From: Terrimicrobiaceae bacterium
Lineage (GTDB): Bacteria > Verrucomicrobiota > Verrucomicrobiia > Chthoniobacterales > JAATET01
DNA: 58,800 nucleotides
Direction of reading: 5' to 3'
NCBI GenBank assembly: GCA_028713285.1
Contig: JAQTOP010000011.1
Coordinates: 1-58,800 of the forward strand
Position numbers and translations under genes: made by a program
Shown: positions 18,268 to 28,570 of the stretch, in pieces
How the letters are laid out: each line of letters opens with the position of its first letter
How positions within the stretch are numbered: position 1 is the stretch's first letter
Notes under the pieces: model-generated
What the model was told of the DNA's origin: nothing
The model's database searches: none
The model's input: the letters and a program-made list of their open reading frames with translations, nothing else

Positions 18268-20432
18268 GGCGATTTGCGCCGTCCGAGGCCGTGCCGCAGG
18301 ACGACGAGCGAACGTCCGGCGACCGGGATCTCGTCCGAGACATGATGGCGGCTTGCCGGCACGAGAAAGCCGGCCTCGTGGCTGGTGTCGAGGATCCTTT
18401 CCCAGCCGGCGCGGCTGGATTTCACCCGGGGGAGCTTGAAGGAAACGCTTTCGTGATGGGCGTTGAAAAGCAGGACGAAGGAGTCGTCCGTGACAGGATT
18501 CCCCAGCGCGTCCTGCACGTCCATGGCCTGACCATTGAGCAATACGCCGATCGAGCGGGCGAAGCCGTTGGACCATTCGTCGTCGCTCATCTCCCGGCCG
18601 GTGGGATTGATCCACAGGATGTCCTTGGTCTCGGTGCCGCGGATGGGCTGGCCCTGAAAAAATTTCGGACGGCGGAAGACGGGATGCTCGCGCCGGAAAC
18701 GGACGAGCTGGGAAACAAAGGCCGTAAGCGTCTCATCTTCGGGAGCGCGGTCCCAGGAATACCAGGTGATTTCGTTGTCCTGGCAATAGGCGTTGTTGTT
18801 GCCCTGCTGCGAACGGGCGAATTCATCGCCGCCGGCGAGCATGGGGACCCCTTGGGAAAGGAGCAGGGTGGCCAGGAAATTCCGCATCTGGCGCCGCCGC
18901 AGGGCCCGCATGTCGTCATCGTCCGTGGGCCCCTCGGCGCCGCAATTCCACGAATTGTTGTTCGTGTCGCCATCGCTGTTGTCCTCGCCATTGGCTTCGT
19001 TGTGCTTTTCGTTGAAGCTGACGAGATCGCCCAGCGTGAAGCCATCGTGGGCGGTGATGAAATTGATGCTGGCGTAGGGGCGCTTGCCATCATGCCGGTA
19101 AAGATCCGAGCTGCCGGTGAGGCGGGCGGCGAATTCGCCGATCCTGCCTTCGTCCCCCTTCCAGTATTTGCGAATGCAGTCGCGGTATTTTCCGTTCCAT
19201 TCCGTCCACAGCACGGGGAAATTTCCGACTTGGTAGCCGCCTTCGCCGACATCCCAGGGCTCGGCGATCAATTTGACCTGCGAGAGGACGGGATCCTGAT
19301 GGATGATGTCGAAGAAGGCGGAAAGGCGGCTGACTTCGTGGAGCTCGCGGGCGAGCGTGGAAGCGAGATCGAATCGGAAGCCGTCCACGTGCATTTCCAG
19401 CACCCAGTAGCGGAGGCTGTCCATGATCAGCTGAAGGACGCGGGGATGCATCATGTTGAGCGAATTCCCGCAGCCCGTGTAATCCATGTAATAGCGCTTG
19501 TTGTCGGGAACGAGGCGGTAGTAGGCGGCATTGTCCGCCCCGCGAAAGCTCAGCGTCGGGCCCATGTGATTGCCTTCGCCGGTGTGATTGTAAACCACGT
19601 CGAGGATGACTTCGATGCCCGCGGAATGGAGCCGTCGGACCATTTCCTTGAACTCCGTCACCTGCTGGCCGGCGGCTCCGCTGCTGGAATAGAGCGCGTG
19701 GGGGGCAAAATAGCCGATCGAGTTGTAGCCCCAGTAATTGGCGAGGCCTTTTTTCTCGAGGTAGTCGTCGTTGACGAAATGGTGGACGGGCAGCAGCTCG
19801 ACCGCCGTGATTCCCAGCCTGCGAAAATATGCGAGCGCAAAGTCGCTGGCCAGGCCGGCGTAGGTGCCGCGCGCCGGCTCGGACACTTCAGGGCAGAGCT
19901 TGGAAAACCCCCTCACATGCACTTCATAAATGACGGATTCCGCAAGCGGCGTGTCCGGGGGGCGGTCGCCCGCCCAATCGAAGGCATTGTCCACGGTGAC
20001 GCATTTGGGCATGCCCGCGGCGTTGTCGCGGGTGTCCCTGTTCAGGTCGAGATCCTCGCCGCCGAGTGGGTAGGCGAACATTTCATCGCGCCATTGGATC
20101 AGGCCGGTGATGGCGCGGGCGTAGGGATCGAGGAGAAGTTTGCTGTCGTTGAAGCGGTGGCCGGCGCTGGGTTCGTAAGGCCCGGAGACCCGGTAACCGT
20201 AGAGCAGCCCGTGGCCGGTGCCGGGGAGCAGGCAATGCCAGACGCCGTCCGTATGCTCGCGCACGGCGATGCGCGCCGACGGCCGCCCGTCGCCGGGATT
20301 GTCGAACAGGCACAGCTCCACCGCGGTGGCATTTTCCGAGAAGAGGGCGAAGTTCACGCCCTCCGGCGTGAGCGTGGCGCCCAGCGGGTAGGGTTTTCCG
20401 GGCCTGACGGTCCTTTTGGAGTCGAAGGGCAT
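18264..20432 (-). CDS. glgX: Glycogen debranching enzyme GlgX (isoamylase type)
   Basis: A 722-residue GH13 isoamylase-type enzyme that cleaves alpha-1,6 branch points of glycogen and so supplies linear maltodextrins to TreY. The N-terminal CBM48-like domain (about 14-105) contains GVNFALFSENATAVELCLFD. The catalytic barrel has region I DVVYNHTGEG (278-287), nucleophile Asp355 in DGFRFDLAS, acid/base Glu391 in LIAEPWD and the third Asp in FITAHDGFTL. The CNWNCGAEG-type segment is present as NNSWNCGAEGPTDD. It lies 7 bases after treS and overlaps treY, so the three are one operon. Confidence 0.95.
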   Translation of the reverse strand: MPFDSKRTVRPGKPYPLGATLTPEGVNFALFSENATAVELCLFDNPGDGRPSARIAVREHTDGVWHCLLPGTGHGLLYGYRVSGPYEPSAGHRFNDSKLLLDPYARAITGLIQWRDEMFAYPLGGEDLDLNRDTRDNAAGMPKCVTVDNAFDWAGDRPPDTPLAESVIYEVHVRGFSKLCPEVSEPARGTYAGLASDFALAYFRRLGITAVELLPVHHFVNDDYLEKKGLANYWGYNSIGYFAPHALYSSSGAAGQQVTEFKEMVRRLHSAGIEVILDVVYNHTGEGNHMGPTLSFRGADNAAYYRLVPDNKRYYMDYTGCGNSLNMMHPRVLQLIMDSLRYWVLEMHVDGFRFDLASTLARELHEVSRLSAFFDIIHQDPVLSQVKLIAEPWDVGEGGYQVGNFPVLWTEWNGKYRDCIRKYWKGDEGRIGEFAARLTGSSDLYRHDGKRPYASINFITAHDGFTLGDLVSFNEKHNEANGEDNSDGDTNNNSWNCGAEGPTDDDDMRALRRRQMRNFLATLLLSQGVPMLAGGDEFARSQQGNNNAYCQDNEITWYSWDRAPEDETLTAFVSQLVRFRREHPVFRRPKFFQGQPIRGTETKDILWINPTGREMSDDEWSNGFARSIGVLLNGQAMDVQDALGNPVTDDSFVLLFNAHHESVSFKLPRVKSSRAGWERILDTSHEAGFLVPASRHHVSDEIPVAGRSLVVLRHGLGRRKSP

Positions 20433-20439
20433 GGGGCGA

Positions 20440-23400
20440 TTACGAGGGGTTCGGTTCCCGGGAACCCGGGCCAGGTTCCGGCGCTTCCTCGTCGCCGAGG
20501 AGACGCGCGACCGCGCCGAGGGGGATGGAAAGAAAGGCGGGGCGATAGCTCAATTCGTAGCCGGTTTCGTAAACCGCCTTGTCGAGAAGGAAGAGCTTGA
20601 GCAGCAATTGAAATTCCTCCCCGGCGGGAGGGAGGAACGCCGTTCCCCGGACGGCTTCGCGATACCCGGTGAGGAACTCGCGGCGAATGGCGGACAGCCA
20701 GCGCGCCGCCCAGGGCCGGAGCCGCGTGCGATCGTCCTCCTTTTGCTGGAGCAGGCTGGTTTCCATGGCGTAATCGAACGATCGCAGCATGCCGGCGACA
20801 TCCACGAGCGGGGAACGTTTGAGCAGGCGCTCGCCCAGGCTGCGGCGCGGCTCGCCCTCAAAATCCACAATGACAAAATCGTTGCCGGTATTCAGCACCT
20901 GCCCCAGGTGGTAGTCGCCATGGACACGAATCTTCGCGGCATGGAATCGTCTTTGAAGCAGCACGGCGTAGGTCCCGAGCACGCGCGGGAGGGCGTCGGT
21001 CCAGGCCTTGACCTGCTGGCGGAGGTCCGGATCAAGGGCGGACAGCCGGGCGGTGACCTCGCGTTCTGTCCTGCGGAGCAGGCTGCGCATGCTCTGGTAA
21101 AGCGAGCGCTGGTAAAGCGGCGTAAAGGGCTCAGGCGAAAAATCGGCGCGGGCATCGAAGCCCTCGAGGCAGCGGTGCAGGGCGCCGGTGCGGTCTCCGA
21201 GCTGGCGAGCGCGCCCGGGATAATGCGCTCCCAGCAGCTCCTCGAACGAGACGGACGGTTCCTGCATCTGCGCGGCGATCACGCGCTCGAAAAATCGCGA
21301 AATGGCGTCGAGCGTAAACGTCCAGCCATCGCCGTCGTTTTTGACATATGTCGTGAGCATGGCGAGCAGGCCGTCCTCCTGGCCGCAGCGGCAGCGGATT
21401 TCCGCCGCGAGACGTGGCGCGTGGGGAAACTCCCGCTCGCCGAGAGCCCGCAGGATTTCGGCATCGGGGTGCGGGCCGGGTTCGAACCGGCGCAGGAACT
21501 TGAGCAGAAAGAGTTCGTCATATGCGATCGTGGTGTTCGATTGTTCGCCGCCCAGCAGGTGCGAAGCGGCGGGAGTCGCGGTGGAGGCGGCGGGATCCAT
21601 CCGGCCGCTCAGCGAGGCATTTGGCGATTTCCAGGATTCGCCGCGCAGCATCAGCTTCCACAAGCGCGCGCGGCATGCGGGCACGGACAGGGCGTCCCAA
21701 AGCACGGCGCCATCGCGAAAGCGCGCCACGATGGCCTCGCTGGAGGCGGCATCGCCTTCCTCTTCCCGGCCAAAGGCCAAGGGTAGTACCTGGGTGACCG
21801 TGGTGCCGTCGGTAAACGCGACGTCCAGCAGGAGGACGTGCAGCATGCCGTCGGGATCGCTGAAATTCTGCGCGATGCGGAGAACGCGGACGACGCCCTG
21901 CTTGTGGCCGAACCACCGGCATTGCGCGAGGTAACGCGGAAGCGCGGTGAAGCGGAGCACGGCGAGCAGTTCATCCGACCATTCGGGCTCCAGTTCGAGC
22001 GGGGGGATTTCCGGATCGGGCCCGCTTTCCGAAACCCCGGATGCAGTAAGGGACAGCCAGTAGAATCCGTGCGGTCCGATGGTGAACGCCGTCGGCTGTT
22101 CCGTGATATCCACAAAACGGCTGCCGCCGAACATCTCGATGGCCGAGCAGCCCTTGTAGGCGGGGAGGTCGAGCGCGACGGCCTGGGAAAAGCGGGAGAG
22201 ATTCGCCACGACGAGGATCGTCTCCCCGGCGCCCCCCTTGCGCAGGAAGGCCAGGATCTTGGCATTCGCGGGACGCAGAAACTCGATGGCGCCGCGGGAA
22301 AAGGCCGGGTGGCGTTTGCGGATGTCAACAATGCGGCGCATCCACCAAAAGAGCGAGGAGAGGTTCCTCACCTGCACATCGACGTTCACCGCTTCGTAGT
22401 GGAACTCGGGGTCGATGATGATCGGGAGAAAAAGCTGCTGGGGATTGGCCTGGGAAAAGCCGGCGTTGCGATCCGAACTCCACTGCATCGGGGTCCGCAC
22501 GCCATTACGGTCACCCAGATAGAAGTTGTCGCCCATGCCGATTTCATCGCCGTAATAGAGGATGGGCGTGCCGGGCAGGGAGAGGAGGAGCGAGTTGATG
22601 AGATCGATCTTCCGGCGATTGTTGCCGAGCAACGGGGCCAGGCGGCGGCGGATGCCTAGATTGATCCGGGCGCGCGGCTCCTCGGCATAGAGGCGATACA
22701 TGTAGTCGCGCTCCTCGTCGGTTACCATTTCGAGGGTGAGCTCATCGTGGTTGCGCAGGAAGACAGCCCACTGGCAGGAGACGGGTATTTCCGGCGTCTG
22801 TTCCAGGATGTCGATGATGGGGAACCGGTCCTCCATTTGAAGGCCCATGAACAGGCGTGGCATGAGTGGAAAATGGAAGGCCATGTGGCATTCGTCCCCG
22901 CTGCCAAAATAGCGCGCGGCATCCTCCGGCCACTGGTTGGCTTCGGCAAGGAGCATGCGGCCCGGATGGCGGGCATCGACATGTCGGCGCAATTCCCTGA
23001 GGTAGGCATGCGTTTCGGGAAGATTCTCGCACGAGGTGCCCTCACGTTCGAAAAGGTAGGGCACCGCGTCGAGCCGCAAACCGTCCACGCCCATCTCGAG
23101 CCAGAAATCCACGACCTGAAAAACGGCCTCCCGCACGCGAGGGTTGTCGAAATTCAGGTCAGGCTGGTGGGAGTAGAAGCGGTGCCAGAAATAGGCATGG
23201 GCGAGGGGATCCCACGACCAGTTTGAACTCTCGAAATCCTGGAAGATGATGCGCGCTTCCTCGAAGCGGCGCGGCGTGTCGCTCCAGACATAGAAATCTC
23301 TTTCGGGCGAACCCGGTGCCGCCCGGCGTGCGCGCTGGAACCACTGGTGCTGGTCGGAGGTGTGGTTGATGACGAGTTCGGTAATGACGCGAAGGCGCCG

Positions 23401-23673
23401 CCGGTGGGCCTCGTCGAGGAATTCCCGGAAATCCTCGACGGTGCCGTAGGCGGAATGGACCGAGAAGTAATCCGCAATGTCATAGCCGTCGTCGCGCAGC
23501 GGCGAGGGATAAAATGGCAGCACCCAGAGGGCGTTGACGCCGAGGTTTTCAAGATAGTCCAGCTTGCCCGTCAACCCGTGGAAATCGCCCACGCCGTCGC
23601 CGGTGCTGTCGCAGAAGGACCGGACATGGAGTTCATAAATGATGGCGTCCTTAAACCAGAGGGTGTCCTGCAT
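20440..23673 (-). CDS. treS: Trehalose synthase - maltokinase fusion (TreS-Mak)
   Basis: A 1077-residue two-domain protein. Residues 1-560 are a GH13 trehalose synthase interconverting maltose and trehalose: region [10 protein letters not shown], nucleophile Asp202 in [11 protein letters not shown], Glu244 in [11 protein letters not shown] and Asp310 in [11 protein letters not shown]. Residues about 630-1060 are a maltokinase of the aminoglycoside-phosphotransferase fold, with catalytic VHGDYHLGQ (917-925) and metal-binding IVDFEGEP (935-942); it phosphorylates maltose to maltose-1-phosphate, normally used by GlgE. The start [11 protein letters not shown] was chosen from the family; the frame is open 49 codons further but without homology. 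No glgE or glgB is visible nearby. Confidence 0.93.
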   Translation of the reverse strand: MQDTLWFKDAIIYELHVRSFCDSTGDGVGDFHGLTGKLDYLENLGVNALWVLPFYPSPLRDDGYDIADYFSVHSAYGTVEDFREFLDEAHRRRLRVITELVINHTSDQHQWFQRARRAAPGSPERDFYVWSDTPRRFEEARIIFQDFESSNWSWDPLAHAYFWHRFYSHQPDLNFDNPRVREAVFQVVDFWLEMGVDGLRLDAVPYLFEREGTSCENLPETHAYLRELRRHVDARHPGRMLLAEANQWPEDAARYFGSGDECHMAFHFPLMPRLFMGLQMEDRFPIIDILEQTPEIPVSCQWAVFLRNHDELTLEMVTDEERDYMYRLYAEEPRARINLGIRRRLAPLLGNNRRKIDLINSLLLSLPGTPILYYGDEIGMGDNFYLGDRNGVRTPMQWSSDRNAGFSQANPQQLFLPIIIDPEFHYEAVNVDVQVRNLSSLFWWMRRIVDIRKRHPAFSRGAIEFLRPANAKILAFLRKGGAGETILVVANLSRFSQAVALDLPAYKGCSAIEMFGGSRFVDITEQPTAFTIGPHGFYWLSLTASGVSESGPDPEIPPLELEPEWSDELLAVLRFTALPRYLAQCRWFGHKQGVVRVLRIAQNFSDPDGMLHVLLLDVAFTDGTTVTQVLPLAFGREEEGDAASSEAIVARFRDGAVLWDALSVPACRARLWKLMLRGESWKSPNASLSGRMDPAASTATPAASHLLGGEQSNTTIAYDELFLLKFLRRFEPGPHPDAEILRALGEREFPHAPRLAAEIRCRCGQEDGLLAMLTTYVKNDGDGWTFTLDAISRFFERVIAAQMQEPSVSFEELLGAHYPGRARQLGDRTGALHRCLEGFDARADFSPEPFTPLYQRSLYQSMRSLLRRTEREVTARLSALDPDLRQQVKAWTDALPRVLGTYAVLLQRRFHAAKIRVHGDYHLGQVLNTGNDFVIVDFEGEPRRSLGERLLKRSPLVDVAGMLRSFDYAMETSLLQQKEDDRTRLRPWAARWLSAIRREFLTGYREAVRGTAFLPPAGEEFQLLLKLFLLDKAVYETGYELSYRPAFLSIPLGAVARLLGDEEAPEPGPGSREPNPS

Positions 23674-23834
23674 CGGCGCGAGATGTCGCTTCACCGAGAG
23701 TTTCGCATCCCGACGGGCTTTCGCGTGTCCTTTGCCGGACTCATCGCGGATCCGGGGAGACCCGATGGTGGCGGTTTTGACTTCGCCGATTGCAAGGGAC
23801 ATCCCGTGATGCGAGAACATCCCGACATATCGTG
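23674..23834. promoter_or_regulatory. Divergent region between treS and the hybrid kinase
   Basis: This roughly 160-base gap lies between the starts of the treS-glgX-treY operon (minus) and the hybrid sensor kinase (plus) and should carry both promoters. No clear promoter or operator was identified. The divergent layout suggests the kinase may regulate, or be co-regulated with, the trehalose operon. Confidence 0.35.
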
Positions 23835-26009
23835 AGGGGGCCCATTTTTCGATTGTGGGGGATTTTCGCGACCATGGCCTTTGTGCTGGTGGTCAGCATC
23901 CTCGTGACTTTTTTGGCCGGCCGCCAGGTGCTGGTCGCGCGCGACCAGATCCAACAGCACGACGCCGTGCTGGCCCAACTGCAGGCAACGTTTTCCGCCA
24001 TTCAGGATGCGGAGACGGGCCAGCGCGGCTATTTGCTGACGGGGGATGGCCCCTACCTCGATCCCTACCGGACGGCGAACCAAGCCATCCGCAAACACCT
24101 CGATGGCCTGCGCGAGCTGGCGGATGCCGGGCAATTACCGGCGCCGGCCGTCCAGGTGCTTCACGACGTCATTCTGCGCAAGGTGGACGAAATGCAGCGG
24201 ACCATCGATTTCGCCGAAGCCGGCCAGCGGGCGGCCGCCATGGCCATCGTCAGGCGGAATACCGGCAGGAAAATGATGGAAGCCATTCGCGCGCAGATCG
24301 ACGCCCTCGAGACGGAGGAAGGCCGGGCGCGCTCGAGGGCGCACGAAGCGGACGCCCGCGCGACGATGCAGCGCACGGTGGTGTTTGTTTTCGCCGCGTT
24401 GGTCAATCTGGCCTTTCTCGTCTGGACCTATAAGCGCATTCGCCGGGAAGTGTCCCTCCAGCATTTGGCGACGCTGGAGATCGAACGGCAGCGGGAGATT
24501 CTGGCGGTGACGCTGGCGAGCATCGGCGATGCCGTGATCCTTACGGATTTGACCGGCCACATCACCTTCGTCAATCAGGTGGCCGAGGATCTCACCGGTT
24601 GGACGGCGTCGGAGGCGAAGGGCCAGCCGTGCGCGAAGGTTTTTCGCATCATCAACGAGGACAGCCGCAAGCCGGTGGACAGTCCGGTGGAAAAGGTGCT
24701 GGCATCCGGGGCCATCGTCGGATTGGCCAACCACACCCTGCTCATTCGCAAGGACGGCAGCGAACTGCCGATTGACGACAGCGGCGCCCCGATCCGCGAG
24801 ACGGACGGCAGCGTGCGGGGCGTGGTCTTGGTGTTCCGGGATTTCACCAGCCACAAGGAGACCGAGCGCCATCTCGTGCAGGCCAAGCAGCAGGTCGAGG
24901 AGGCCAGCCGGGCAAAGGACAAATTTCTGGCCACCCTCTCGCACGACCTGCGCACGCCGCTGACGCCCGTGCTGGCCGCCCTCTCGACCTGGGAGGCGAA
25001 TGAGGCGCTGCCCGAGGCCCTGCGGCCCGATCTCAGACTCATCCGGCGCAACATCGAACTCGAGGCGAAACTCATCGACGATTTGCTCGACATCACGCGC
25101 ATCGAGCACGGAAAGCTTTTTCTAGAGCGGGACACGACGGACGTGCACGGGCTGATCGAGGGCGTCATTGCCATCTTCAAGCCCGCGTGCGAGGCGAACG
25201 GGGTGGAGATTTCCTTGTCGGCCCGGGCTGGGGAGACCCATGCCCATGTCGATCCCGCCCGGCTGCAGCAGGTATTTTGGAACATCATCGGCAACGCGGT
25301 GAAATTCACCATGAAGGGCGACCGCATCACCGTCACAACGCGCAACCTGCCTGGCGAAAAACTCGAGATCTCGATCGCCGATACTGGCGTGGGCATGACG
25401 AGGGAGACGATGGACATCCTTTTCCAGAGTTTCCGGCAAGGCAATCCCGCTCCGCATCATAAGCCGCGCGGGCTGGGCCTGGGGCTCTCCATCGCGGATG
25501 CGCTGGTGGAGGCCCACGGCGGCACCTTGCGGGCGGACAGTCCGGGACCGGGCAAGGGATCCACCTTCACCATCGTTCTGCCGGCCGTTCCGTCTCCGGC
25601 GGCGCAGGTTCAGCCGGTCCCGCGCGAGACGGCTGCCGGGAGAAGCCTGAGGATTCTGTTGCTGGAGGACCATGAGGACACCGCCCGGGTGCTGGGTCAA
25701 GTGCTCGGCGGCATCGGGCACACCGTGGAAACGTGCGGCACCGTGGCAGCGGCTCTCGAAAAAATATCGGATGCGAAATTCGATCTCATCCTGAGCGATC
25801 TGGGTCTTCCCGATGGCAGTGGCCTGGATTTTGTCCGCGCCGTGCGCGAGGCCTCGCAGGTTCCCGCCGTCGCGCTAACCGGTTACGGAATGTCCGAAGA
25901 CATCGAGGAATGCCTGGAGGCTGGCTTCGATGAGCACCTCACCAAGCCGGTGGATTTTGAAAAGCTGCAGATGGCCCTGCGCACGCAAAGACGGACCGCG
26001 AGGGAATAG
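23835..26009 (+). CDS. Hybrid sensor histidine kinase (CHASE3-PAS-HisKA-HATPase-REC)
   Basis: About 724 residues from the GTG used here; TTG at 23790 and ATG at 23874 are alternatives. A membrane helix at 11-31 and another at about 182-200 flank a helical CHASE3 sensor carrying [12 protein letters not shown] (60-71). Then come a PAS domain (about 225-340), a HisKA dimerisation helix with phospho-accepting His371 in TLSHDLRTP, and an ATPase domain with N box [18 protein letters not shown] and [14 protein letters not shown]-terminal receiver has an acidic LLLEDHED start, phospho-Asp655 in [11 protein letters not shown] and Lys in LTKPVD. It is a phosphorelay protein with no dedicated output protein alongside. 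Confidence 0.9.
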   Translation, partial: RGPIFRLWGIFATMAFVLVVSILVTFLAGRQVLVARDQIQQHDAVLAQLQATFSAIQDAETGQRGYLLTGDGPYLDPYRTANQAIRKHLDGLRELADAGQLPAPAVQVLHDVILRKVDEMQRTIDFAEAGQRAAAMAIVRRNTGRKMMEAIRAQIDALETEEGRARSRAHEADARATMQRTVVFVFAALVNLAFLVWTYKRIRREVSLQHLATLEIERQREILAVTLASIGDAVILTDLTGHITFVNQVAEDLTGWTASEAKGQPCAKVFRIINEDSRKPVDSPVEKVLASGAIVGLANHTLLIRKDGSELPIDDSGAPIRETDGSVRGVVLVFRDFTSHKETERHLVQAKQQVEEASRAKDKFLATLSHDLRTPLTPVLAALSTWEANEALPEALRPDLRLIRRNIELEAKLIDDLLDITRIEHGKLFLERDTTDVHGLIEGVIAIFKPACEANGVEISLSARAGETHAHVDPARLQQVFWNIIGNAVKFTMKGDRITVTTRNLPGEKLEISIADTGVGMTRETMDILFQSFRQGNPAPHHKPRGLGLGLSIADALVEAHGGTLRADSPGPGKGSTFTIVLPAVPSPAAQVQPVPRETAAGRSLRILLLEDHEDTARVLGQVLGGIGHTVETCGTVAAALEKISDAKFDLILSDLGLPDGSGLDFVRAVREASQVPAVALTGYGMSEDIEECLEAGFDEHLTKPVDFEKLQMALRTQRRTARE

Positions 26010-26147
26010 AGCACGCTCGATTCGGGCGCGGCTGATTTCAATCGCAATCGGTCCGACACGTGCGCGCAGGCCCATACCGCCGCCGGCCGGCTGGCGGACG
26101 ATTTCTTTGCAAAGGGCTTCCCTTGGCGCCTCATTCGCCGAAATGCC

Positions 26148-26564
26148 ATGAAGACTTCCCGACCCAGCTCGCTTTTTACCCGATTTGCCAAATGGAGCGC
26201 CCGGACCGCCGGCCGGCCTGGCACCTTCGTCATTGCCGTCTGTGTCCTGCTGGCATGGGCGCTTTGCGGACCATTCTTCGGCTTCAACGACACCTGGCAG
26301 CTCCTCATTAACACGAGCACGACGATCGTCACCTTCCTGATGGTGTTCGTGATCCAAAGCACGCAAAACCGCGACACCGAAGCGATGCAGGTGAAGCTCG
26401 ATGAACTCATCCGCACGCATATCGGGGCGCAAAATGCGCTTCTGGACCTGGAGGAAATGGAAGAGGAGGAACTCGATCGCATTCATGCCACTTACGAAAA
26501 GCTGGCGCAGAAGGCCCGCGACGAGATTCAACGCAAAAGAAGGAGTCTTTCTCCGAAAGACTAA
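26148..26564 (+). CDS. Low-affinity iron permease-family small membrane protein
   Basis: A 138-residue protein with two membrane helices (about 25-45 and 52-72) and the family signature LLINTSTTIVTFLMVFVIQ followed by NRDTEAMQVKLDELI, as in the bacterial Iron_permease (PF04120) group. The C-terminal 55 residues form an acidic then basic coiled-coil-like helix. Although named after a yeast low-affinity iron permease, iron transport has not been shown for most bacterial members. It follows the kinase by 138 bases on the same strand. Confidence 0.75.
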   Translation: MKTSRPSSLFTRFAKWSARTAGRPGTFVIAVCVLLAWALCGPFFGFNDTWQLLINTSTTIVTFLMVFVIQSTQNRDTEAMQVKLDELIRTHIGAQNALLDLEEMEEEELDRIHATYEKLAQKARDEIQRKRRSLSPKD

Positions 26565-26597
26565 ACCGGACGATTCTTCATGCGCCGCCGCCGTATT

Positions 26598-26623
26598 CGA
26601 TTCTTCGCGAGCACTATTCCAGC
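26598..26623 (+). repeat. 26-bp perfect direct repeat, copy 1
   Basis: This 26-base stretch is identical to 28058-28083, which lies inside the receiver-like gene. The same reading frame here gives the short ILREHYSS peptide also found in that gene. It looks like a leftover of a partial duplication of the receiver gene end. Confidence 0.75.
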
Positions 26624-26668
26624 TCAACAGGCCACCGCAAAAAAATCGTCCCTCGGTGGAGGGGACGT

Positions 26669-26699
26669 GAGGCGACGAAAATAAATGGAGCGGGTGAGG
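26669..26699 (-). repeat. tRNA-Gly 3'-end remnant with flank, copy 1 (putative old att site)
   Basis: These 31 bases match 28451-28481 with 4 mismatches and include the 14 bases that read, on the minus strand, as the last part of a tRNA-Gly acceptor stem with encoded CCA (CCTCACCCGCTCCA). The rest of the tRNA is absent. It is interpreted as a displaced tRNA end left by an earlier integration. Confidence 0.6.
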
Positions 26700-26766
26700 A
26701 TGCCGTGAGAACGAGCGGCTCGATGGACGAAATGCTGATGAGGAAGATCTTCAGATTCGGGTTCAG

Positions 26767-26793
26767 CGCCTCGAGGGACGAGGCGTTTTTTTT
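26767..26793 (+). terminator. Rho-independent terminator
   Basis: A 7-bp stem CGCCTCG / CGAGGCG with loop AGGGA is followed directly by eight T on the plus strand. It lies about 200 bases beyond the small membrane protein gene and could end that transcript. It also sits inside the out-of-family tail of the minus-strand pseudogene, arguing that this tail is not natural coding sequence. Confidence 0.65.
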
Positions 26794-27938
26794 GCGAGAT
26801 TCGGTGCGTTTCCTGCCGTTCCCGAACCCGTCTTTGTCGTGCGAAGCTATTTGCGGGCCGAGGGATTGCCCAGACTTCAACGACTGGTGGACGCGAATCT
26901 GTGGCATCAAGTCGCAGGGTGAAGTCGCGGTCATCCACACCTTCGACCATGACAATCAAGGCGTTCCCTGCACCGATGAGGGGGGCGGGAGCTCGCAAAC
27001 AGCCTGCTGTGTCCCAAAGTGTTACGTGAATGTTTGCAAGATCGGCCGGACCGCTAAAAAGAAAGATAACCGACCGAAGCCCCTTCGGCAGGCCGAGGTG
27101 GATGGGCTTTTTCCCCGGCGACAAGCCAGTCGTGGGATCGCGGTCGAGCAGTTCGGCTGGCGCTTCACGGAGGTTGAAGATGGGGGAAATTTGAAACGTC
27201 AGGACGATGTCGCGCGTCTGGCCAGGAAGCACAATTTGGCCGTTTTGCGCCTCGTTCGCCGGCCGGAAAAAGCGGCGGCCCTCCGCCCATTTGTTTCCCG
27301 CGTCCGCCACGACGAGACGACCGGCGCGATAAGCGCTCTCGCTCATTTTCGACGCGCGAAGGGAATAACCAGGGATCGTCCGGGCTAGGTATTTGACATA
27401 GCGGGAGCTCTCGATCCTTGTCGTGGGATCGAAGGATTTTTCGAAAACCTCGGCGGCGAGTGTCCAATTCTCATGGGGCACGAACTGGAACGTGCGCAGG
27501 GAAGGGACAATCCGCTGCGTGAGATCGATCACCACCAGGCTGATCCCTCGAGCGAACGCAGGTTCGGTGCGCAGCAGAGCCCCAGCGAAAAAATTCCCGC
27601 AAAAGCAAAGGGCACGAAGCCGAAGTTCGCCATCCGCACGGGACTGGTGCGAATGTAGAGCAGCAGGCCGAAGAAGCTGACTGCAGCCGCCATGAAAACT
27701 TTGCGTCCGAGCGCCTCGCGGTCTATGATTTCACCGTTTTCCCGCCAATGAACCGCATTCAGGCAACGCGCGCAGGAGGAGTGACTAGGCTCGGTCGTTT
27801 GGAATCCAAGCGCGCCATCGGGACCGACGACCCCCGTGAGGTCACCGGATTTTCGAATCCATGCGGGATGTCGGGAAGGCGGCAGTCATTCCTTGCGCCC
27901 AACCACCGATCCACGAACGATTCCACTCGGGAGGAATC

Positions 27939-28370
27939 ATGACGGATGCCCATCCAACCCAGCGATTGCCAACGCGGCAAAGTCTGCCGGACCCCGCTGG
28001 CATTCCGCGCATTGCCTTGTTCATTTCCGACCCGGAGTTGCTCCTGGAGACGGAAACGATTCTTCGCGAGCACTATTCCAGCCTGCTGCTCATAACGGAG
28101 CAGGACAAACTGAAGGAGTTTTCCCTTCCCCTCATCATCATTCTCGACTCCGTCCGTAACGTGGCGGCGCTTGGAGCCATGCATCTTCCCGAAGGCACGC
28201 AAATTCTTGTTCTCCGCGATCCAGCGGACAGTGAGGCCACGGCGGCGGCGTTCGAGGTGGGAGCGACCGACTACCTGCCCCTACCGCTCTCGCGGGAAAA
28301 CGTCATTGTCAAGACCGAGAGCTATCTTGAGGCATTTCGCTCTCCGCCGTCCGGTGCTCAGGCGCCGTGA
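27939..28370 (+). CDS. Degenerate receiver (response-regulator-like) protein
   Basis: A 143-residue protein with a strong ribosome-binding site (ggaggaa) just before its ATG. Residues about 22-135 follow the receiver fold: first strand PRIALFISDPE where a normal receiver has an acidic DD pair, a central strand LIIILDSVRN with one Asp at the phospho-site position, QILVLRDP, and a last strand ATDYLPLPLS where the conserved Lys-Pro is replaced by Leu-Pro. Lacking the acid pair and Lys, it is probably a pseudo-receiver that is not regulated by ordinary phosphorylation. No output domain. It starts 53 bases from the divergent pseudogene. Confidence 0.65.
   Translation: MTDAHPTQRLPTRQSLPDPAGIPRIALFISDPELLLETETILREHYSSLLLITEQDKLKEFSLPLIIILDSVRNVAALGAMHLPEGTQILVLRDPADSEATAAAFEVGATDYLPLPLSRENVIVKTESYLEAFRSPPSGAQAP
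28058..28083 (+). repeat. 26-bp perfect direct repeat, copy 2
   Basis: Identical to 26598-26623, 1460 bases away, and located within codons of the receiver-like gene. With the tRNA-end repeats further right in each case, the order repeat then tRNA end is the same in both places, pointing to duplication of one ancestral junction. Confidence 0.75.
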
Positions 28371-28450
28371 GTCAGGAAGCAGCGCGGAATCCACGCGCAT
28401 TCGAAAACTGCCGGGATTGCATATCATCTGCCTCGGCGCGATGGAGGCGC

Positions 28451-28496
28451 GAGTCGATGAAAACAAGTGGAGCGGGTGAGGGGAATCGAACCCCCG
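28451..28496 (-). repeat. Displaced tRNA-Gly 3' end with flank, copy 2 (putative attL of the Wadjet island)
   Basis: These 46 bases match 36775-36820, the 3' end and flank of the intact tRNA-Gly(CCC), at 39 positions. On the minus strand they contain a T-arm (GGGGG-TTCGATT-CCCCT), acceptor strand CACCCGC, discriminator T and an encoded CCA, but no anticodon or D arm follows. This is the usual trace of integration into a tRNA 3' end: the original end is pushed aside while the element rebuilds the gene. Confidence 0.75.
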
Positions 28497-28570
28497 TTTT
28501 GAGTTGAGTGGTGCAGAGTGGTTTTAAGTGGTTGATTATCAGTGTAGTGCGACTTGCGCAATCTACGATT

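Larger units (their letters stand above)
26624..27885 (-). pseudogene. Frameshifted membrane-protein gene, both ends damaged
   Basis: Two adjoining minus-strand frames read as one protein. The first, open from 27885 to a stop at 27529, gives a Cys-x-x-Cys segment (SCARCLNAVHW), a charged stretch, then two hydrophobic helices (AAAVSFFGLLLYI and ANFGFVPFAFAGIFSLG). The second continues LVVIDLTQRIVPSL and runs as a beta-rich, exported-looking domain to about residue 230 (VVEVWAIPRP). The switch, needed near 27570-27580, is a single frameshift. No start codon exists in the 64 codons before the first ATG (27693), so the 5' end also appears lost, and the last 70 codons cross a terminator and an att-like repeat. 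Family not recognised. A sequencing error could explain the frameshift but not the missing start. Confidence 0.6.

Noticed and set aside
18249-20600. 783-codon plus-strand frame opposite glgX
   Set aside because: The minus strand has all GH13 catalytic motifs; the opposite frame has no recognisable domain.
26705-27388. 227-codon plus-strand frame opposite the membrane-protein pseudogene
   Set aside because: The minus strand reads as balanced protein with natural beta-strand patterns; the plus frame is irregular and Arg/Cys-rich and crosses a terminator.
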